Shown here piece after piece: positions 43,991 to 53,931 of a stretch of 64,000 bases of DNA. This DNA is from Tuwongella immobilis (lineage in GTDB: Bacteria; Planctomycetota; Planctomycetia; Gemmatales; Gemmataceae): NCBI RefSeq assembly GCF_901538355.1, contig NZ_LR593887.1:4812920-4876919 (forward strand), read 5' to 3'. Both the position numbers and the translations under genes were made by a program. Below the pieces are notes generated by a model. The model searched no databases, had not been told where the DNA came from, and saw only the letters and a program-made list of their open reading frames with translations. Each line of letters begins with the position of its first letter. The first letter of the stretch is position 1.

Positions 43991-46132
43991 ATGGCTGAAT
44001 CTCAACCCGACCGCAACAAGCGGGTTCGCACTGCAAGCCCCAGCCTGTTGATCGTCTTGTTTCTGCTGGGCTTGGTGTACTGGATGGCCAATCGAGAATC
44101 GCTCTTACAGACGGTTCGCTATGGTCAATTCCGCCAGATGCTCGGCTTGCCCGGCGTCGAATTTCATAACCTCCACATTGGACCGAATGAAATTCGCGGG
44201 GAAATCGTCACGCGCGATCGCATCTCCGGCTACGACCTAAAAGATGCTCAATCGACCGAATTTCAGACCGACCCCGGTATTCTCAATCGCAAAGTCCCCT
44301 TCCGCGTCGTCCGCACCGGCCTGGAACGCGACGATGAATTGGTCACGCTGTTGCAGCAGAAAGTCGGCCCCAACTTCCAAGCCGACGATGAGGAAACCTG
44401 GCTACGCTCGCTGTTTACGATGCTGTCGATTCTGGTGACGGTGCTGCTTATCTCCGCGCTGTTGTTCTTTTTGCGACAATCGCTCTCCGGCGGCGGCGCG
44501 GGAGCGTTTGGGGTGGGTCGATCGCGGCACAAAATCTACACCCAAGACGATAAGCATACCACCTTTGCCGATGTCGCCGGCATCGACGAAGCCAAGGCGG
44601 AAATGACCGAAATCGTCGACTTCCTCAAACGGCCCGATAAATATCAGGCACTGGGCGGTCGCATTCCCAAGGGCGTGCTGTTGGTCGGGCCACCGGGAAC
44701 GGGCAAAACCCTGCTGGCGAAAGCGGTTGCGGGCGAAGCCGGGGTGCCGTTCTTCAGCTTGTCTGGGAGCGATTTCGTCGAGTTATTCGTGGGTGTGGGT
44801 GCCAGCCGGGTGCGCGATTTATTCCGGGATGCGGAACAGAAAGCGCCGTGCATCATCTTCATCGACGAACTCGATGCCATGGGCAAAAGCCGCAGCGGCA
44901 ACGCCATGGGCAGCCACGAAGAACGCGAACAGACGCTCAACCAATTGCTCGTCGAAATGGACGGCTTCGAGACCAATCGCGGCGTCATTCTCATGGCCGC
45001 CACCAACCGACCCGAGACGCTCGATCCGGCACTCTTGCGACCTGGTCGATTCGATCGAACCATCGTCGTCGATCGCCCGGACATTGAAGGCCGCATCGCG
45101 ATTCTGAAGGTGCATGCCCGCAATGTCAAACTGGGCGACGATGTCAATCTGCGTCGCATTGCTGCGCTCACGCCCGGATCGGTCGGCGCGGATCTGGCGA
45201 ATCTCGTCAACGAGGCGACACTGCTGGCCGCCCGTCGAGGCCAAGACAAAGTGCATATGAGCGATTTCGATGAGGCCATCGAACGCTCTGCGGTGGGTCT
45301 GCAACGCAAATCGCGGATCATGCGGCCGGATGAAAAGCGTCGGGTGGCGATCCACGAAGCGGGTCATGCGCTCGTCGCCTGTGCCACGCCGCGGACCGAT
45401 CCGGTGCACAAAGTGTCGATCATTCCCCGTGGGGTGGGCGTGGGTGGCTATGTGCTGCAACGGCCCGAAAATGATCGACTCGTCCAAACACAAACCGAAT
45501 TGGAAGGGATCATCAGCGTTCTGCTGGGCGGAACACTGGCCGAAGAAGCGGTTTTTCCCGAGATTTCGACCGGGGCATCGAATGACCTGATGCGGGCGAA
45601 CCAGATCGCCAAGCGGATGGTCACGGAATTCGGCATGAGCCGACTGGGTCGCATCTACTTCCGCGAGGGGGAGAGTCCGTTGGCCTTCCTGGGCGGCGGC
45701 GAAGGCGGCATCGGTGCCAGCGGGGAGACCGCTCGGGAAATCGAGATGGAAACTCGGCGCATCATCGAAAACTGCCTGAATCGCGTGCGGGAATTGCTGG
45801 TCAACCACCGAGAAACCCTCGATGCCGTCGCCAACCAATTGGTGGAAGTGGAAGTGATGGACGGCCGCGAGTTGCTGAAACTGCTGGATGCGCAACAGTT
45901 TCCGTTGACCGCCGAGGCCCGACGCGGCTTGGAAGAACCGCCCCCCAGCCTGTCGGGGATGATCCCGCTGCCGCCGGTGAGCGACTCGCCGACCATCGAC
46001 AATTCGGTGGTCGAATCGGGTCGAAACGGGCACGCCAACGGATCGACCAACCATCACACGAACGGGCACGAATCGCCCCACTCGACCGAGCCGCCCAGCA
46101 ATCCGTCCAAACCCGATGCTTCTGCACCCTGA
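43991..46132 (+). CDS. ftsH: ATP-dependent zinc metalloprotease FtsH
   Basis: A 713-residue membrane AAA+ protease that degrades misfolded membrane proteins and regulators. Two membrane helices ([15 protein letters not shown], about 18-33; [21 protein letters not shown], about 140-162) flank a periplasmic domain. Then come Walker [14 protein letters not shown] (~235), Walker [10 protein letters not shown], the second region of homology with [17 protein letters not shown], zinc motif HEAGH (~455) and the third zinc ligand in SNDLMRA. A His/Asn/Ser/Pro-rich tail ends the protein. The ATG at 43991 has AGGAT upstream; the ATG at 43937 is less likely. Confidence 0.95.
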   Translation: MAESQPDRNKRVRTASPSLLIVLFLLGLVYWMANRESLLQTVRYGQFRQMLGLPGVEFHNLHIGPNEIRGEIVTRDRISGYDLKDAQSTEFQTDPGILNRKVPFRVVRTGLERDDELVTLLQQKVGPNFQADDEETWLRSLFTMLSILVTVLLISALLFFLRQSLSGGGAGAFGVGRSRHKIYTQDDKHTTFADVAGIDEAKAEMTEIVDFLKRPDKYQALGGRIPKGVLLVGPPGTGKTLLAKAVAGEAGVPFFSLSGSDFVELFVGVGASRVRDLFRDAEQKAPCIIFIDELDAMGKSRSGNAMGSHEEREQTLNQLLVEMDGFETNRGVILMAATNRPETLDPALLRPGRFDRTIVVDRPDIEGRIAILKVHARNVKLGDDVNLRRIAALTPGSVGADLANLVNEATLLAARRGQDKVHMSDFDEAIERSAVGLQRKSRIMRPDEKRRVAIHEAGHALVACATPRTDPVHKVSIIPRGVGVGGYVLQRPENDRLVQTQTELEGIISVLLGGTLAEEAVFPEISTGASNDLMRANQIAKRMVTEFGMSRLGRIYFREGESPLAFLGGGEGGIGASGETAREIEMETRRIIENCLNRVRELLVNHRETLDAVANQLVEVEVMDGRELLKLLDAQQFPLTAEARRGLEEPPPSLSGMIPLPPVSDSPTIDNSVVESGRNGHANGSTNHHTNGHESPHSTEPPSNPSKPDASAP

Positions 46133-46153
46133 TTGGCACCTGAGACGCCACGC

Positions 46154-47044
46154 ATGCCTGCTACGCTGTTGAAAACGCCGCCCTTGAATCCGATTCACGA
46201 GAGTTTTCCCGTGGAGCGGATTCTGGGCACTCCGCAAGCCACGCTCCCGGCCCGGCAGCATAAAATCATCGCCGTTCTGCCCGCATACAACGCGGAAAAG
46301 ACGCTCGCCGCCACGCTTGCGGATATTCCGCCCGGCGCGGTGGATGAGCTGATTCTCGTCGATGACGGCTCCAAAGATCGGACCGTGGAACTGGCCCGCG
46401 AAATGGGCCTGACTGTGATTGTGCATCCGCAGAATCGCGGCTACGGCGGCAATCAAAAGACCTGCTACGCGACGGCCTTGGAAAAAGGGGCCGACATTGT
46501 CGTGATGATCCACCCGGATTATCAGTACGATAGTCGAGTGATTCCGCACGCGGTCGGCATCATCGAATTGGGCATTTGCGATGTCGTGCTGGGCAGTCGC
46601 ATCCGCAGTCGGCACGAGGCGATCGATTCGGGCATGCCCTGGTGGAAGTACATTGCGAATCGGGCGTTGACCGCCTTCGAAAATTTCGCGCTGGGCCAAA
46701 ATCTGGGCGATTTCCACTCCGGCTTCCGCGTCTATCGCCGCGAAGTGCTCGAAACCATTGCCTACGAACGCAATAGCGACGATTTCGTATTCGATACGCA
46801 ATTCCTGGTGCAGACGGTGGATGCGGGCTTCCGACTCGGCGATATTCCGGTGCCGGTGCGATATTTCAAAGAAGCCTCCAGCATCAACTTCCGCCGCAGC
46901 TTAAAATACGGCATCACCACGATGACCACCGTGGGCCGTTACTGGTTGCACCGCTTGCGGTTATGGCGAAGTGCCCGCTATCAGCACAAGCGCAACCCGA
47001 AATCCAATCGCGCGAGCGCCGCGGAAACGTCCGCCCACTCGTGA
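46154..47044 (+). CDS. family 2 glycosyltransferase (polyprenyl-phosphate sugar synthase-like)
   Basis: A 296-residue GT-A enzyme: [46 protein letters not shown] and MIHPDYQYD (DxD-equivalent). [15 protein letters not shown] and [11 protein letters not shown] are typical of the dolichol/undecaprenyl-phosphate mannose/glucose synthase group. No C-terminal membrane helices are evident, so it is peripheral. It lies 21 bases after ftsH. Confidence 0.88.
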   Translation: MPATLLKTPPLNPIHESFPVERILGTPQATLPARQHKIIAVLPAYNAEKTLAATLADIPPGAVDELILVDDGSKDRTVELAREMGLTVIVHPQNRGYGGNQKTCYATALEKGADIVVMIHPDYQYDSRVIPHAVGIIELGICDVVLGSRIRSRHEAIDSGMPWWKYIANRALTAFENFALGQNLGDFHSGFRVYRREVLETIAYERNSDDFVFDTQFLVQTVDAGFRLGDIPVPVRYFKEASSINFRRSLKYGITTMTTVGRYWLHRLRLWRSARYQHKRNPKSNRASAAETSAHS

Positions 47045-47334
47045 GCAATTCGCACGGCCCGATCTTGGCCACCATTCCACGCCGCGAAATCGAGTCCGCT
47101 CGACTCGCGGCGTGTCCGCATCCATCGTGCAAATCCCATTGACTGGGTGTACCGAAAGTCGCAGGCAACGGACCAAAATGGCCCGTGCGAACCGACGCAA
47201 CCGTTGGCCACGAAACGACTCCCGAATTCCGCCCTTGCGGGTCGTGAATTCGCGTGCTATTGGGATCGCAGTCTTTAGAATGGACTCCGTGATGATTTCA
47301 CGGATTGATGCATTTTCGACAGGAGTGCCAAGCA

Positions 47335-47702
47335 TGGCCGACGAAAAGATCCCGGATTCGACACAAGCCCCCGGCACGCAGATGCAGGTGCCCATCGACG
47401 CCGACGAAATGCAAACGGCGTACACCAACTTCTTCCGCGTCACCGGCACGTTTGAAGAATTGGTGCTCGATTTCGGCTTGCACACGCAGATGATGACCGC
47501 CAGCGGCCCCGAAGCGGTCCACCTCTCGCAGCGGCTGGTGATGAGCTTCTACACCGCCAAGCGACTGCTCAACGCGCTGCAATGGGCCGTCAGCCGCCAC
47601 GAAAACAACTTCGGCGTGCTGGAAACCGACCCGCAAAAGCGGCTGCGTCCCGGCCTGCGTCCGAGCGCTCCGGGCAGCGTCAACGTCAGCGGCCCGCAAT
47701 AG
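47335..47702 (+). CDS. DUF3467 protein
   Basis: A 121-residue protein: TAYTNFFRVTGTFEELVLDFGLH, then VHLSQRLVMSFYTAKRLLNALQWAVSRHE. This pattern of strand, then L-D-FG and a long helix, defines DUF3467, of unknown function. AGGAG 9 bases before ATG 47335 sets the start. The 290 bases upstream (47045-47334) hold no supported gene. Confidence 0.8.
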
Positions 47703-47728
47703 TTCATTGATTGCATGATTCGATCTGC

Positions 47729-47759
47729 GAATCGCCAGCGACGCAATCGTTGGCGATTC
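47729..47759. terminator. bidirectional hairpin between convergent genes
   Basis: A perfect 9-bp stem, GAATCGCCA / TGGCGATTC, with a 13-base loop, in the gap between the DUF3467 gene and the convergent cbiO. Confidence 0.45.
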
Positions 47760-47798
47760 TGCGGCTCGTTCTGCGAGGTGACGCCCCGACCCATTCGG

Positions 47799-48539
47799 TT
47801 AGCGCATCAATTTCGCGGGCACTTCCAGCCCGTGCGCTTCCATCAGCGCCGCGTCGGCCATCACCGTCGCTGGCAATCCATCGGTCACCACTTCGCCGGC
47901 ATCCAGCAGCACCACGCGATCGCAACTCGCCAGCACAAAATCAAGATCGTGCGATGCAATCATCAGCGTGCCGTGCCATTGTGCCAAGGTTGCGCTCAAT
48001 TCCCGGCGACCGCGTGGGTCTAAGAACATGGTCGGCTCGTCCAGCAGCAGCAATCGCGGCCGCATCGCCAGCACCCCGGCGAGGGCAGCGCGGCGTTTCT
48101 GCCCACCGGACAGCGCGAATGGCGGACGCTCTTCCAATCCCGTAAGTCCTGTCTGGGCAATGGCTTCCTGCACCCGTTGCCGAACTTCATCGGGGGACAG
48201 CCCCAGATTCATCGGCCCAAAGGCGACATCATCGGCCACGCTCATGCAGAACAATTGATCGTCACTCGATTGGAAGATCAGGCCGACTTCGCTGGGCAAG
48301 CGCTTCCGCTCAGCGGGCTTGCTGGGGTCGAGTCCGGCGACGCGCACCATGCCCGGCGCGGTGGGAATCACCCCAGTGATTGCCAGCAACAGCGTGGTTT
48401 TCCCCGCCCCGTTGGCACCGATTAGACCGACTCGCTGCCGGGCCGGAATCGTGAGCGAAATCGACCGAAGTGATTCGCGGCCATCGTGATAGCGATGGGA
48501 CAGGCCGGACAATTGCAGAACCGCATCGTCGCTGCTCAA
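47799..48539 (-). CDS. cbiO: energy-coupling factor (cobalt/nickel-type) transporter ATP-binding protein
   Basis: A 246-residue ATPase: Walker A GANGAGKTTLL, Q-loop IFQSSDDQLFCMSVADDVAFGP (the DDQ/VAFGP pattern of CbiO/EcfA), signature LSGGQKRRAAL, Walker B LLLLDEPTMFLD and switch ASHDLDF. TTG start, one base after the cbiQ stop, with GGAG upstream, so it is translationally coupled to cbiQ. Confidence 0.88.
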   Translation of the reverse strand: MSSDDAVLQLSGLSHRYHDGRESLRSISLTIPARQRVGLIGANGAGKTTLLLAITGVIPTAPGMVRVAGLDPSKPAERKRLPSEVGLIFQSSDDQLFCMSVADDVAFGPMNLGLSPDEVRQRVQEAIAQTGLTGLEERPPFALSGGQKRRAALAGVLAMRPRLLLLDEPTMFLDPRGRRELSATLAQWHGTLMIASHDLDFVLASCDRVVLLDAGEVVTDGLPATVMADAALMEAHGLEVPAKLMR

Positions 48540-48540
48540 G

Positions 48541-49272
48541 TCAAATGCTCCGCGCTTGCCATTCCAGCAGAACCAAGCCGACGCTCACCCCGGCGAGGCC
48601 GACGGCCAGCAGCGGATCGCCCCAGCGGGTGCGGAACGGTTCCAGGGAACGAAATCGGCCATCGAATCCACGCGCTTCCATGGCATGGGCGACGCGCTCG
48701 GATCGATCGCTGCCTCGCACCAACAAGGCACCAATCACTTGTCCCAGCGTCTTCCAGGAATGGCGATTGCCGCGATTGCGGAAGCCACGCACCCGCAGGG
48801 CCACGCGAATGCGCTGGATTTCCTCGGCGAGCAGAAAAGTGTAGCGATACGTCAGAACCGTTAGCAGCACCAGCACTTGCGGCATCCGCACCGCGACGGC
48901 AGCGGCAGCCAACCGATGCACGGATGTCGATGCGATCAAGGCCATCATCAGGCTCAGAATGGCGAGCGCCTTCAGTGTCACCATGGAGGCGACGATTCCG
49001 CCGCGCGGCCAGGGCAGCGTCAACGGCGGCAGAATCAGAAACGGAATCATGCTCAGGCAGACCGTGCCGAAGCGATATTTCAGCCACCGCCACTCGGGGC
49101 GTGCGAGCAGCAGCAGTGCCAGGGCGCAAAGCAACGCAACCGTAACGGAGACAAGGGTTTGCATCGCTGCGACCACAAGCGTGAGGCCGAGAATCCCCAG
49201 CAGTTTCCAGCGGGCATCGCAGCGAGCCAGGAGCGAATCGCGCGGGGTGATATGCTCAAACGCAAGCGTCAT
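48541..49272 (-). CDS. cbiQ: energy-coupling factor transporter transmembrane protein
   Basis: A 243-residue integral membrane T-component with about five hydrophobic helices: LLGILGLTLVVAAMQTLV, LLCALALLLLARP, CLSMIPFLILPPLTL and others. The cytoplasmic coupling motifs of CbiQ/EcfT are present as VRGFRNRG and the Ala-Arg-Gly in HAMEARGFDG. Start at 49272. No CbiM/CbiN or other substrate-binding S-component is adjacent, so the transported ion or vitamin is not determined. Confidence 0.85.
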   Translation of the reverse strand: MTLAFEHITPRDSLLARCDARWKLLGILGLTLVVAAMQTLVSVTVALLCALALLLLARPEWRWLKYRFGTVCLSMIPFLILPPLTLPWPRGGIVASMVTLKALAILSLMMALIASTSVHRLAAAAVAVRMPQVLVLLTVLTYRYTFLLAEEIQRIRVALRVRGFRNRGNRHSWKTLGQVIGALLVRGSDRSERVAHAMEARGFDGRFRSLEPFRTRWGDPLLAVGLAGVSVGLVLLEWQARSI

Positions 49273-49384
49273 AATTCGCCCATCACCGAAATTCACCCAG
49301 CGTCCGATCGCCAAGCGAGCGAACGTGGGCTATTTGATGATTGCCCCGAAGCATCGGCAAGGGGCAGTCGCGGATTCGGTGCGA

Positions 49385-50545
49385 TTACGAAACCACCGGC
49401 AGCGATCGGCCCATTTCCACCTCGCGCGGCTTGGGCGGCGAAGGCGGCATTGGCGGCAGCAGCCGTTCCCCTTCCGGCGTGTCGAGATATTCGTAGAAGA
49501 CGTTCCGTTGACGAGGGATGTAGCCCGCCTCGCGGATGCTCGATTTGATTTGTTCCAACGTCAGATAATGGACGGTGCCCGCGCTGGCGACGACGTTTTC
49601 TTCAATCATCAGCGAGCCCATGTCGTTCGCGCCGTAAAACAGGGCAATCTGGCCAATCTTGGCACCTTGCGTCACCCACGAACTTTGAATGTTGGGGATA
49701 TTGTCCAAGTACAATCGGGCAATCGCCTGCGTCCGCAGATATTCAAACGCACCTTGGGCCGGGGCATCGGCCATCTTGTGGCCTGGCTGCATGGTCCAGC
49801 AGATGAACGCGGTGAATCCGCCGGTTTCGTCCTGGAGTTGACGGAGTCGATCCAAATGCTCGATCCGTTCGGCGAGTGTCTCAATATGCCCAAACATCAT
49901 GGTGCAGGTGGACTTCCCGCCGAGTTGGTGCCAAACGCGGCTGGCTTCCAACCATTCATCGGTCAGCGCTTTGCCCTTGGTGAGAATCTTCCGAACGCGA
50001 TCGACGAGGATTTCGCCGCCACCGCCCGGCAAGCTGCCCATGCCTGCGGCTTTCAAGCGTTCCAACACGGTGCGCATCGGTAACTTGTTGACCCGAGCGA
50101 AGTTAACGATTTCCGGCGGGCTGAACGCATGCAGATTGACTTGTGGGAATCGTTCCCGCAGATCCCGAAGAAGCTCTTCGTACCATTCGAGCTTCAGATT
50201 CGGGTGCATTCCGCCTTGCATGAGAATCTGATCGCCGCCCAGGGCAATCGTTTCCTCAATTTTCTGATAGAGTTCTTCCCGTGGCAGAACATACGCATCC
50301 GCGTCCGACGATTTGCGATAGAAGGCACAGAAATCGCAGACCGCCGCGCAAACGTTCGTGTAATTGATATTGCGATCGATATTGTAGGTGCGATACGGTT
50401 CGGGATGCAGCCGCTGGGTGACCGCATGCGCGGCCCGCCCCAGGGCGTGCAAGTCGTGCGTTTCGAAGAGGGCCACCCCTTCCTCGACACTCAGCCGGCC
50501 GCCGTCAACGGCTTTCGACAAGATGCGTTGGATGGTAGGATTCAA
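49385..50545 (-). CDS. mqnC: cyclic dehypoxanthinyl futalosine synthase
   Basis: A 386-residue radical SAM enzyme of the futalosine route to menaquinone; it cyclises dehypoxanthinyl futalosine. The 4Fe-4S motif CAAVCDFCAFYR lies in NINYTNVC..., then GGDQILMQGGMHP, LHAFSPPEI and PGGGGEILVDRVR, and FICWTMQPG. TTG start at 50545 with AGGGGG upstream; it overlaps the end of mqnA by 41 bases, so the two are coupled. Confidence 0.9.
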   Translation of the reverse strand: MNPTIQRILSKAVDGGRLSVEEGVALFETHDLHALGRAAHAVTQRLHPEPYRTYNIDRNINYTNVCAAVCDFCAFYRKSSDADAYVLPREELYQKIEETIALGGDQILMQGGMHPNLKLEWYEELLRDLRERFPQVNLHAFSPPEIVNFARVNKLPMRTVLERLKAAGMGSLPGGGGEILVDRVRKILTKGKALTDEWLEASRVWHQLGGKSTCTMMFGHIETLAERIEHLDRLRQLQDETGGFTAFICWTMQPGHKMADAPAQGAFEYLRTQAIARLYLDNIPNIQSSWVTQGAKIGQIALFYGANDMGSLMIEENVVASAGTVHYLTLEQIKSSIREAGYIPRQRNVFYEYLDTPEGERLLPPMPPSPPKPREVEMGRSLPVVS

Positions 50546-51323
50546 AGGTCACCCCCTGCGGTGCAAGTTCCAAGTCTCTCGCCAACGTGTAAAAGTGGTG
50601 CAATCCCGCTTGTTCGCGTGGGCCGAGATCAAAATGTAGGATATTGGTGAGATACCGCCGACAGAATCCCGCGTCTAGTCCCAGGCCGGGGGCTTCGCGT
50701 TGGGCAATCGCCCCAACTTGTGACAGGCCATAGGCTTTCGCTTCCGCCAATGCCAGATCAACACCTTCCAGATCGACCCCATCGCGGACGGCCCAGACAG
50801 CAAAGACGAAGGGCAACCCCGTCCAATCGGTCCATTCTTGGCCCAGATCGTAAGCGTAGGCGTACCCCGGCAGACAGGCCCGCATCGCACGATCGCCGAT
50901 GAGCAACACCGCATCGGTATCCAGCGATTCCGGATCGGCGTGCATGGGGAACGGGACAATCTCGGGCGTGATTCCATAGCGTTTGCGCAACAGCACTTGC
51001 GTCAATGCGGCCGAGGTGCGCGAGCCAACATCCATGGCCACTTTGCGGATGCGTTCCCAGGGCTGACGGCTAAACAGCGTCACGCTCAACACGGGGCCAC
51101 GCGAGCCAATGGCGATGTTGGGAACCATTCGGTACCGGTTCGCCCGGAAGAATTCAATGACCGGAATCAGCCCAACGTCCAAATCATCGGACGCGAGTTG
51201 GTCCGCCAGCACGCTGGGGAGTTCCAATCGGAGATCGATTTGCGGATGAAAGTCGGTCAATCGTTCGATTAGCGGCTTGGTGTTCAGATATTCCACCGCT
51301 CCCACCCGAATTCGTGTCGGCAT
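50505..51323 (-). CDS. mqnA: chorismate dehydratase
   Basis: A 272-residue enzyme converting chorismate to 3-enolpyruvyl-benzoate, the first step of the futalosine menaquinone pathway. Periplasmic-binding-protein-like fold: RVGAVEYLNTKPLIERL, LASDDLDVGLIPVIEF, VAMDVGSRTSAALTQVLL, LLIGDRAM and PFVFAVWAVR. AAGGAGG 8 bases before ATG 51323 fixes the start; the longer upstream frame is spurious. Cotranscribed with mqnC; mqnB/mqnD/mqnE are not in the window. Confidence 0.9.
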   Translation of the reverse strand: MPTRIRVGAVEYLNTKPLIERLTDFHPQIDLRLELPSVLADQLASDDLDVGLIPVIEFFRANRYRMVPNIAIGSRGPVLSVTLFSRQPWERIRKVAMDVGSRTSAALTQVLLRKRYGITPEIVPFPMHADPESLDTDAVLLIGDRAMRACLPGYAYAYDLGQEWTDWTGLPFVFAVWAVRDGVDLEGVDLALAEAKAYGLSQVGAIAQREAPGLGLDAGFCRRYLTNILHFDLGPREQAGLHHFYTLARDLELAPQGVTFESYHPTHLVESR

Positions 51324-51474
51324 GGTCTTGCCTCCTTCGTCGCGGGAGATTATAGGGTTTCGCCGCGGGATTCCATCGGGATAACCGTTTCTGGGCCGCC
51401 CAGACAACGAAACGACACCGACGCTGCAGTGAAACGGACTCGAAACGCTGGCAATATCCGAAGGGGGCCACCCA

Positions 51475-52920
51475 ATGACACCACCAAGCCGATTGATCCC
51501 AACTCGGGGGTTGCTGTGGGCCATCCTGGGATTTGTCGCAGTGGGGTGCCACTCCATTCACCCCGATTGTCCCCGATTATACTCCACAGACCGATTGGTC
51601 TCGGAAGAAATCCGCGATTTGGAAGCGAAGCTCGATGAGGAATCGGCGGCCTGGATGCAGGTGCGCAATGTCTCGGAACGCATCTCGGGCTTCATGGGCA
51701 TGCTCGATCCGACGGTGCCGCCGCAAAATTACCTCGCGCTCTCCGGTGGCGGCAAATATGGAGCGTTCACCGTCGGCATTCTCAAGGGGTGGACCGATTC
51801 CGGCACCCGCCCCACGTTCGATGTCGTCACAGGGGTGAGTACCGGGGCGATGATTGCCACGTTTGCCTATCTCGGCCCGCAATACGACGAACTGTTACTG
51901 CACTATTATTCATCGCTCGATACGAATGAAGTCTTGCGGAAGCGCGGGCTGCTTCGCGCGTTCTGGTCGGGTGCGATGGCGGATTCCAAGCCGTTGGCAA
52001 AGACCATCTCGGAAGTGATTACCCCCGAAGTGGTTACGGCGGTGGCAGCGGAACATCGCAAAGGCCGCGGCTTATACGTGGGCACCACCGATTTGAACAC
52101 CCGCAAACTCATCATGTGGGATATGGGCGAGATTGCCTGTCGGGGCGATCAGGCATCGCTCGAACTGTATCGCAAGATCATTCTCGCATCGGCGTCAGTG
52201 CCGGGCTACTTTCCGCCGGTCAAAATCGATGTCGAAATCAACGGCCGTCGCTTTGTGGAATACCACGCCGATGGCGGGGCGACGGCGTCGGCGTTCTTCC
52301 GATCGTCGATGATGAAGATGCCGCCGGGCAAACCGTTCTACCGGGCGGGGTCGAATTTGTACATCATCGTGGCGGGCAAACGCTTTGCCGAGCCGAGTTG
52401 TCCGGGAACGCGGCTGACCGATGTCGCCTCCAACAGCATTAGCTCGATGCTGTATGCCGCCAGCCGAAACGACCTGATCCGCATGTTCACGCTCTGCCTC
52501 ATCACCGGGATGAATTATCAGGTGGTGTCGCTGCCGCAGCACTTCCAAGATTCCAACAACAGTCTGGAATTCACCCCCAAAGAGATGCAGCGGCTGATTC
52601 GCCTGGGGTACGAAATGGCGGTGCATGGCCGGGCGTGGAACAAACTGCCGCCGGAAACTTCGGTCGAAGAACGCGATATTCCGCGCGTCGGCACCAAACT
52701 GAAACTGCTCCGCAATCCGGGGGTTCCGTATCCGCTGACGGTCGATGATGGCAAGCCCGGTCCCGCGCTACCGGAGGGGCTGCCGCATTCGGACCCGCAT
52801 CATCCCGTTCCCACGCCCGGAATCGCGCCGGGTTCCGGCTCGAAATCGCCGCCGACGGCCCCGCTCGCGCCGCCGATGATGTCGCCGACTCCGGCCGATC
52901 GCAGTCGCCGGGTGCCGTGA
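51475..52920 (+). CDS. patatin-like phospholipase, probable lipoprotein
   Basis: A 481-residue protein. The N-terminal hydrophobic segment (LLWAILGFVAVGCHS) ends in a lipobox-like VGC, so lipid anchoring is likely. Patatin landmarks: oxyanion loop LSGGGKYGAFTVGIL, nucleophile elbow GVSTGAM (GxSxG) and the catalytic Asp in ADGGAT. A Pro-rich C-terminal tail follows the domain. Divergent from mqnA, 151 bases apart. Lipid acyl hydrolase activity is expected; the substrate is unknown. Confidence 0.85.
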   Translation: MTPPSRLIPTRGLLWAILGFVAVGCHSIHPDCPRLYSTDRLVSEEIRDLEAKLDEESAAWMQVRNVSERISGFMGMLDPTVPPQNYLALSGGGKYGAFTVGILKGWTDSGTRPTFDVVTGVSTGAMIATFAYLGPQYDELLLHYYSSLDTNEVLRKRGLLRAFWSGAMADSKPLAKTISEVITPEVVTAVAAEHRKGRGLYVGTTDLNTRKLIMWDMGEIACRGDQASLELYRKIILASASVPGYFPPVKIDVEINGRRFVEYHADGGATASAFFRSSMMKMPPGKPFYRAGSNLYIIVAGKRFAEPSCPGTRLTDVASNSISSMLYAASRNDLIRMFTLCLITGMNYQVVSLPQHFQDSNNSLEFTPKEMQRLIRLGYEMAVHGRAWNKLPPETSVEERDIPRVGTKLKLLRNPGVPYPLTVDDGKPGPALPEGLPHSDPHHPVPTPGIAPGSGSKSPPTAPLAPPMMSPTPADRSRRVP

Positions 52921-53080
52921 CCGGATCATGCCGGGCGAAGTGACATTCCGCGAGCCTGGGAAAAAATCTCTGCTTGAGATGGGTTGCCATTCCCGATAAG
53001 GTTGATAAACAATGTCGTGAATGAATCGCATCGGGCGATTCGCCACCGATTCGGGCAGTCTCGTAGGGATTGACGCACGC

Positions 53081-53914
53081 ATGGCCCAGGTGAATCGACG
53101 CATCCTGCCCGGCTTCGGCATCAGCTTGGGCTTTACCTTGATGTACCTCACCGTCCTGGTCGGCATTCCCTTGCTGGCCTGTGTGGTGCGGGTGTCGTCG
53201 ATGGCCCCAAGCGAATTTTGGAACGTCGTTTGGAACGATCCCCGAGTGCGCTCCGCGTATCTGCTGACGTTCGGCGCATCGTTCGTGGCCGCCCTCATTT
53301 CGGTGGTCATCGGCCTGTTGATCGGCTGGGTGTTGGTACGCTACGAATTTCCCGGCAAACGCTTCTTCGATGCCCTGGTCGATCTCCCATTCGCGCTGCC
53401 AACCGCCGTCGCGGGGTTGGTGTTTAGCAATCTGTATGTGCCAACCGGATTCTTGGGCCAATTCCTGACCCCACTGGGAATCGAACTTTCGTATTCCCGA
53501 CCGGGGATTGTGTTGGTGTTGGTCTTCATCGGCTTTCCCTTCGTGGTCCGAACTGTCCAGCCTGTGTTGGAAAGTCTGGATGCCGAAACCGAGGAAGCCG
53601 CCGCCGCCTTGGGTGCGAATCGCTGGCAGACGTTCTGCAAAGTCATCTTCCCGTCGATTCTGCCGGCATTGGTGACGGGATTCGCTCTCGCCTTTGCCCG
53701 CGCCTTGGGCGAATACGGCTCGGTAGTGTTTATCTCGGGGAATCTGCCGTTCAAAACCGAAATCGCCCCCGTGCTGGTGGTCGAGCAATTGGAAGCGTTC
53801 CGCTATCAGGCCGCCACGGCGATTGCGCTGGTGCTGCTGATCGCGTCCTTTGCGACGCTGGTAATCATTAACTGGCTGGAACGTCGTTCTCGCCGCTTCG
53901 AAGATGGCCGCTAA
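53081..53914 (+). CDS. cysT: sulfate/thiosulfate ABC transporter permease CysT
   Basis: A 277-residue inner-membrane permease with six predicted helices and the EAA loop EEAAAALGANRWQTFCKVIFPSI that contacts the ATPase; also RTVQPVLESLDAE and ALGEYGSVVFISGNLP, typical of CysT/CysU. The start at 53081 gives a standard N-terminus. First gene of a cysT-cysW-cysA operon; no sulfate-binding protein gene precedes it. Confidence 0.88.
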   Translation: MAQVNRRILPGFGISLGFTLMYLTVLVGIPLLACVVRVSSMAPSEFWNVVWNDPRVRSAYLLTFGASFVAALISVVIGLLIGWVLVRYEFPGKRFFDALVDLPFALPTAVAGLVFSNLYVPTGFLGQFLTPLGIELSYSRPGIVLVLVFIGFPFVVRTVQPVLESLDAETEEAAAALGANRWQTFCKVIFPSILPALVTGFALAFARALGEYGSVVFISGNLPFKTEIAPVLVVEQLEAFRYQAATAIALVLLIASFATLVIINWLERRSRRFEDGR

Positions 53915-53931
53915 GTCGAGGATGATTGGTC

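Noticed and set aside
44819-46801. 660-codon minus-strand open frame
   Set aside because: Shadow of ftsH and the glycosyltransferase gene.
52571-53788. 405-codon minus-strand open frame
   Set aside because: Antisense to the patatin and cysT genes; no ribosome site or domain.
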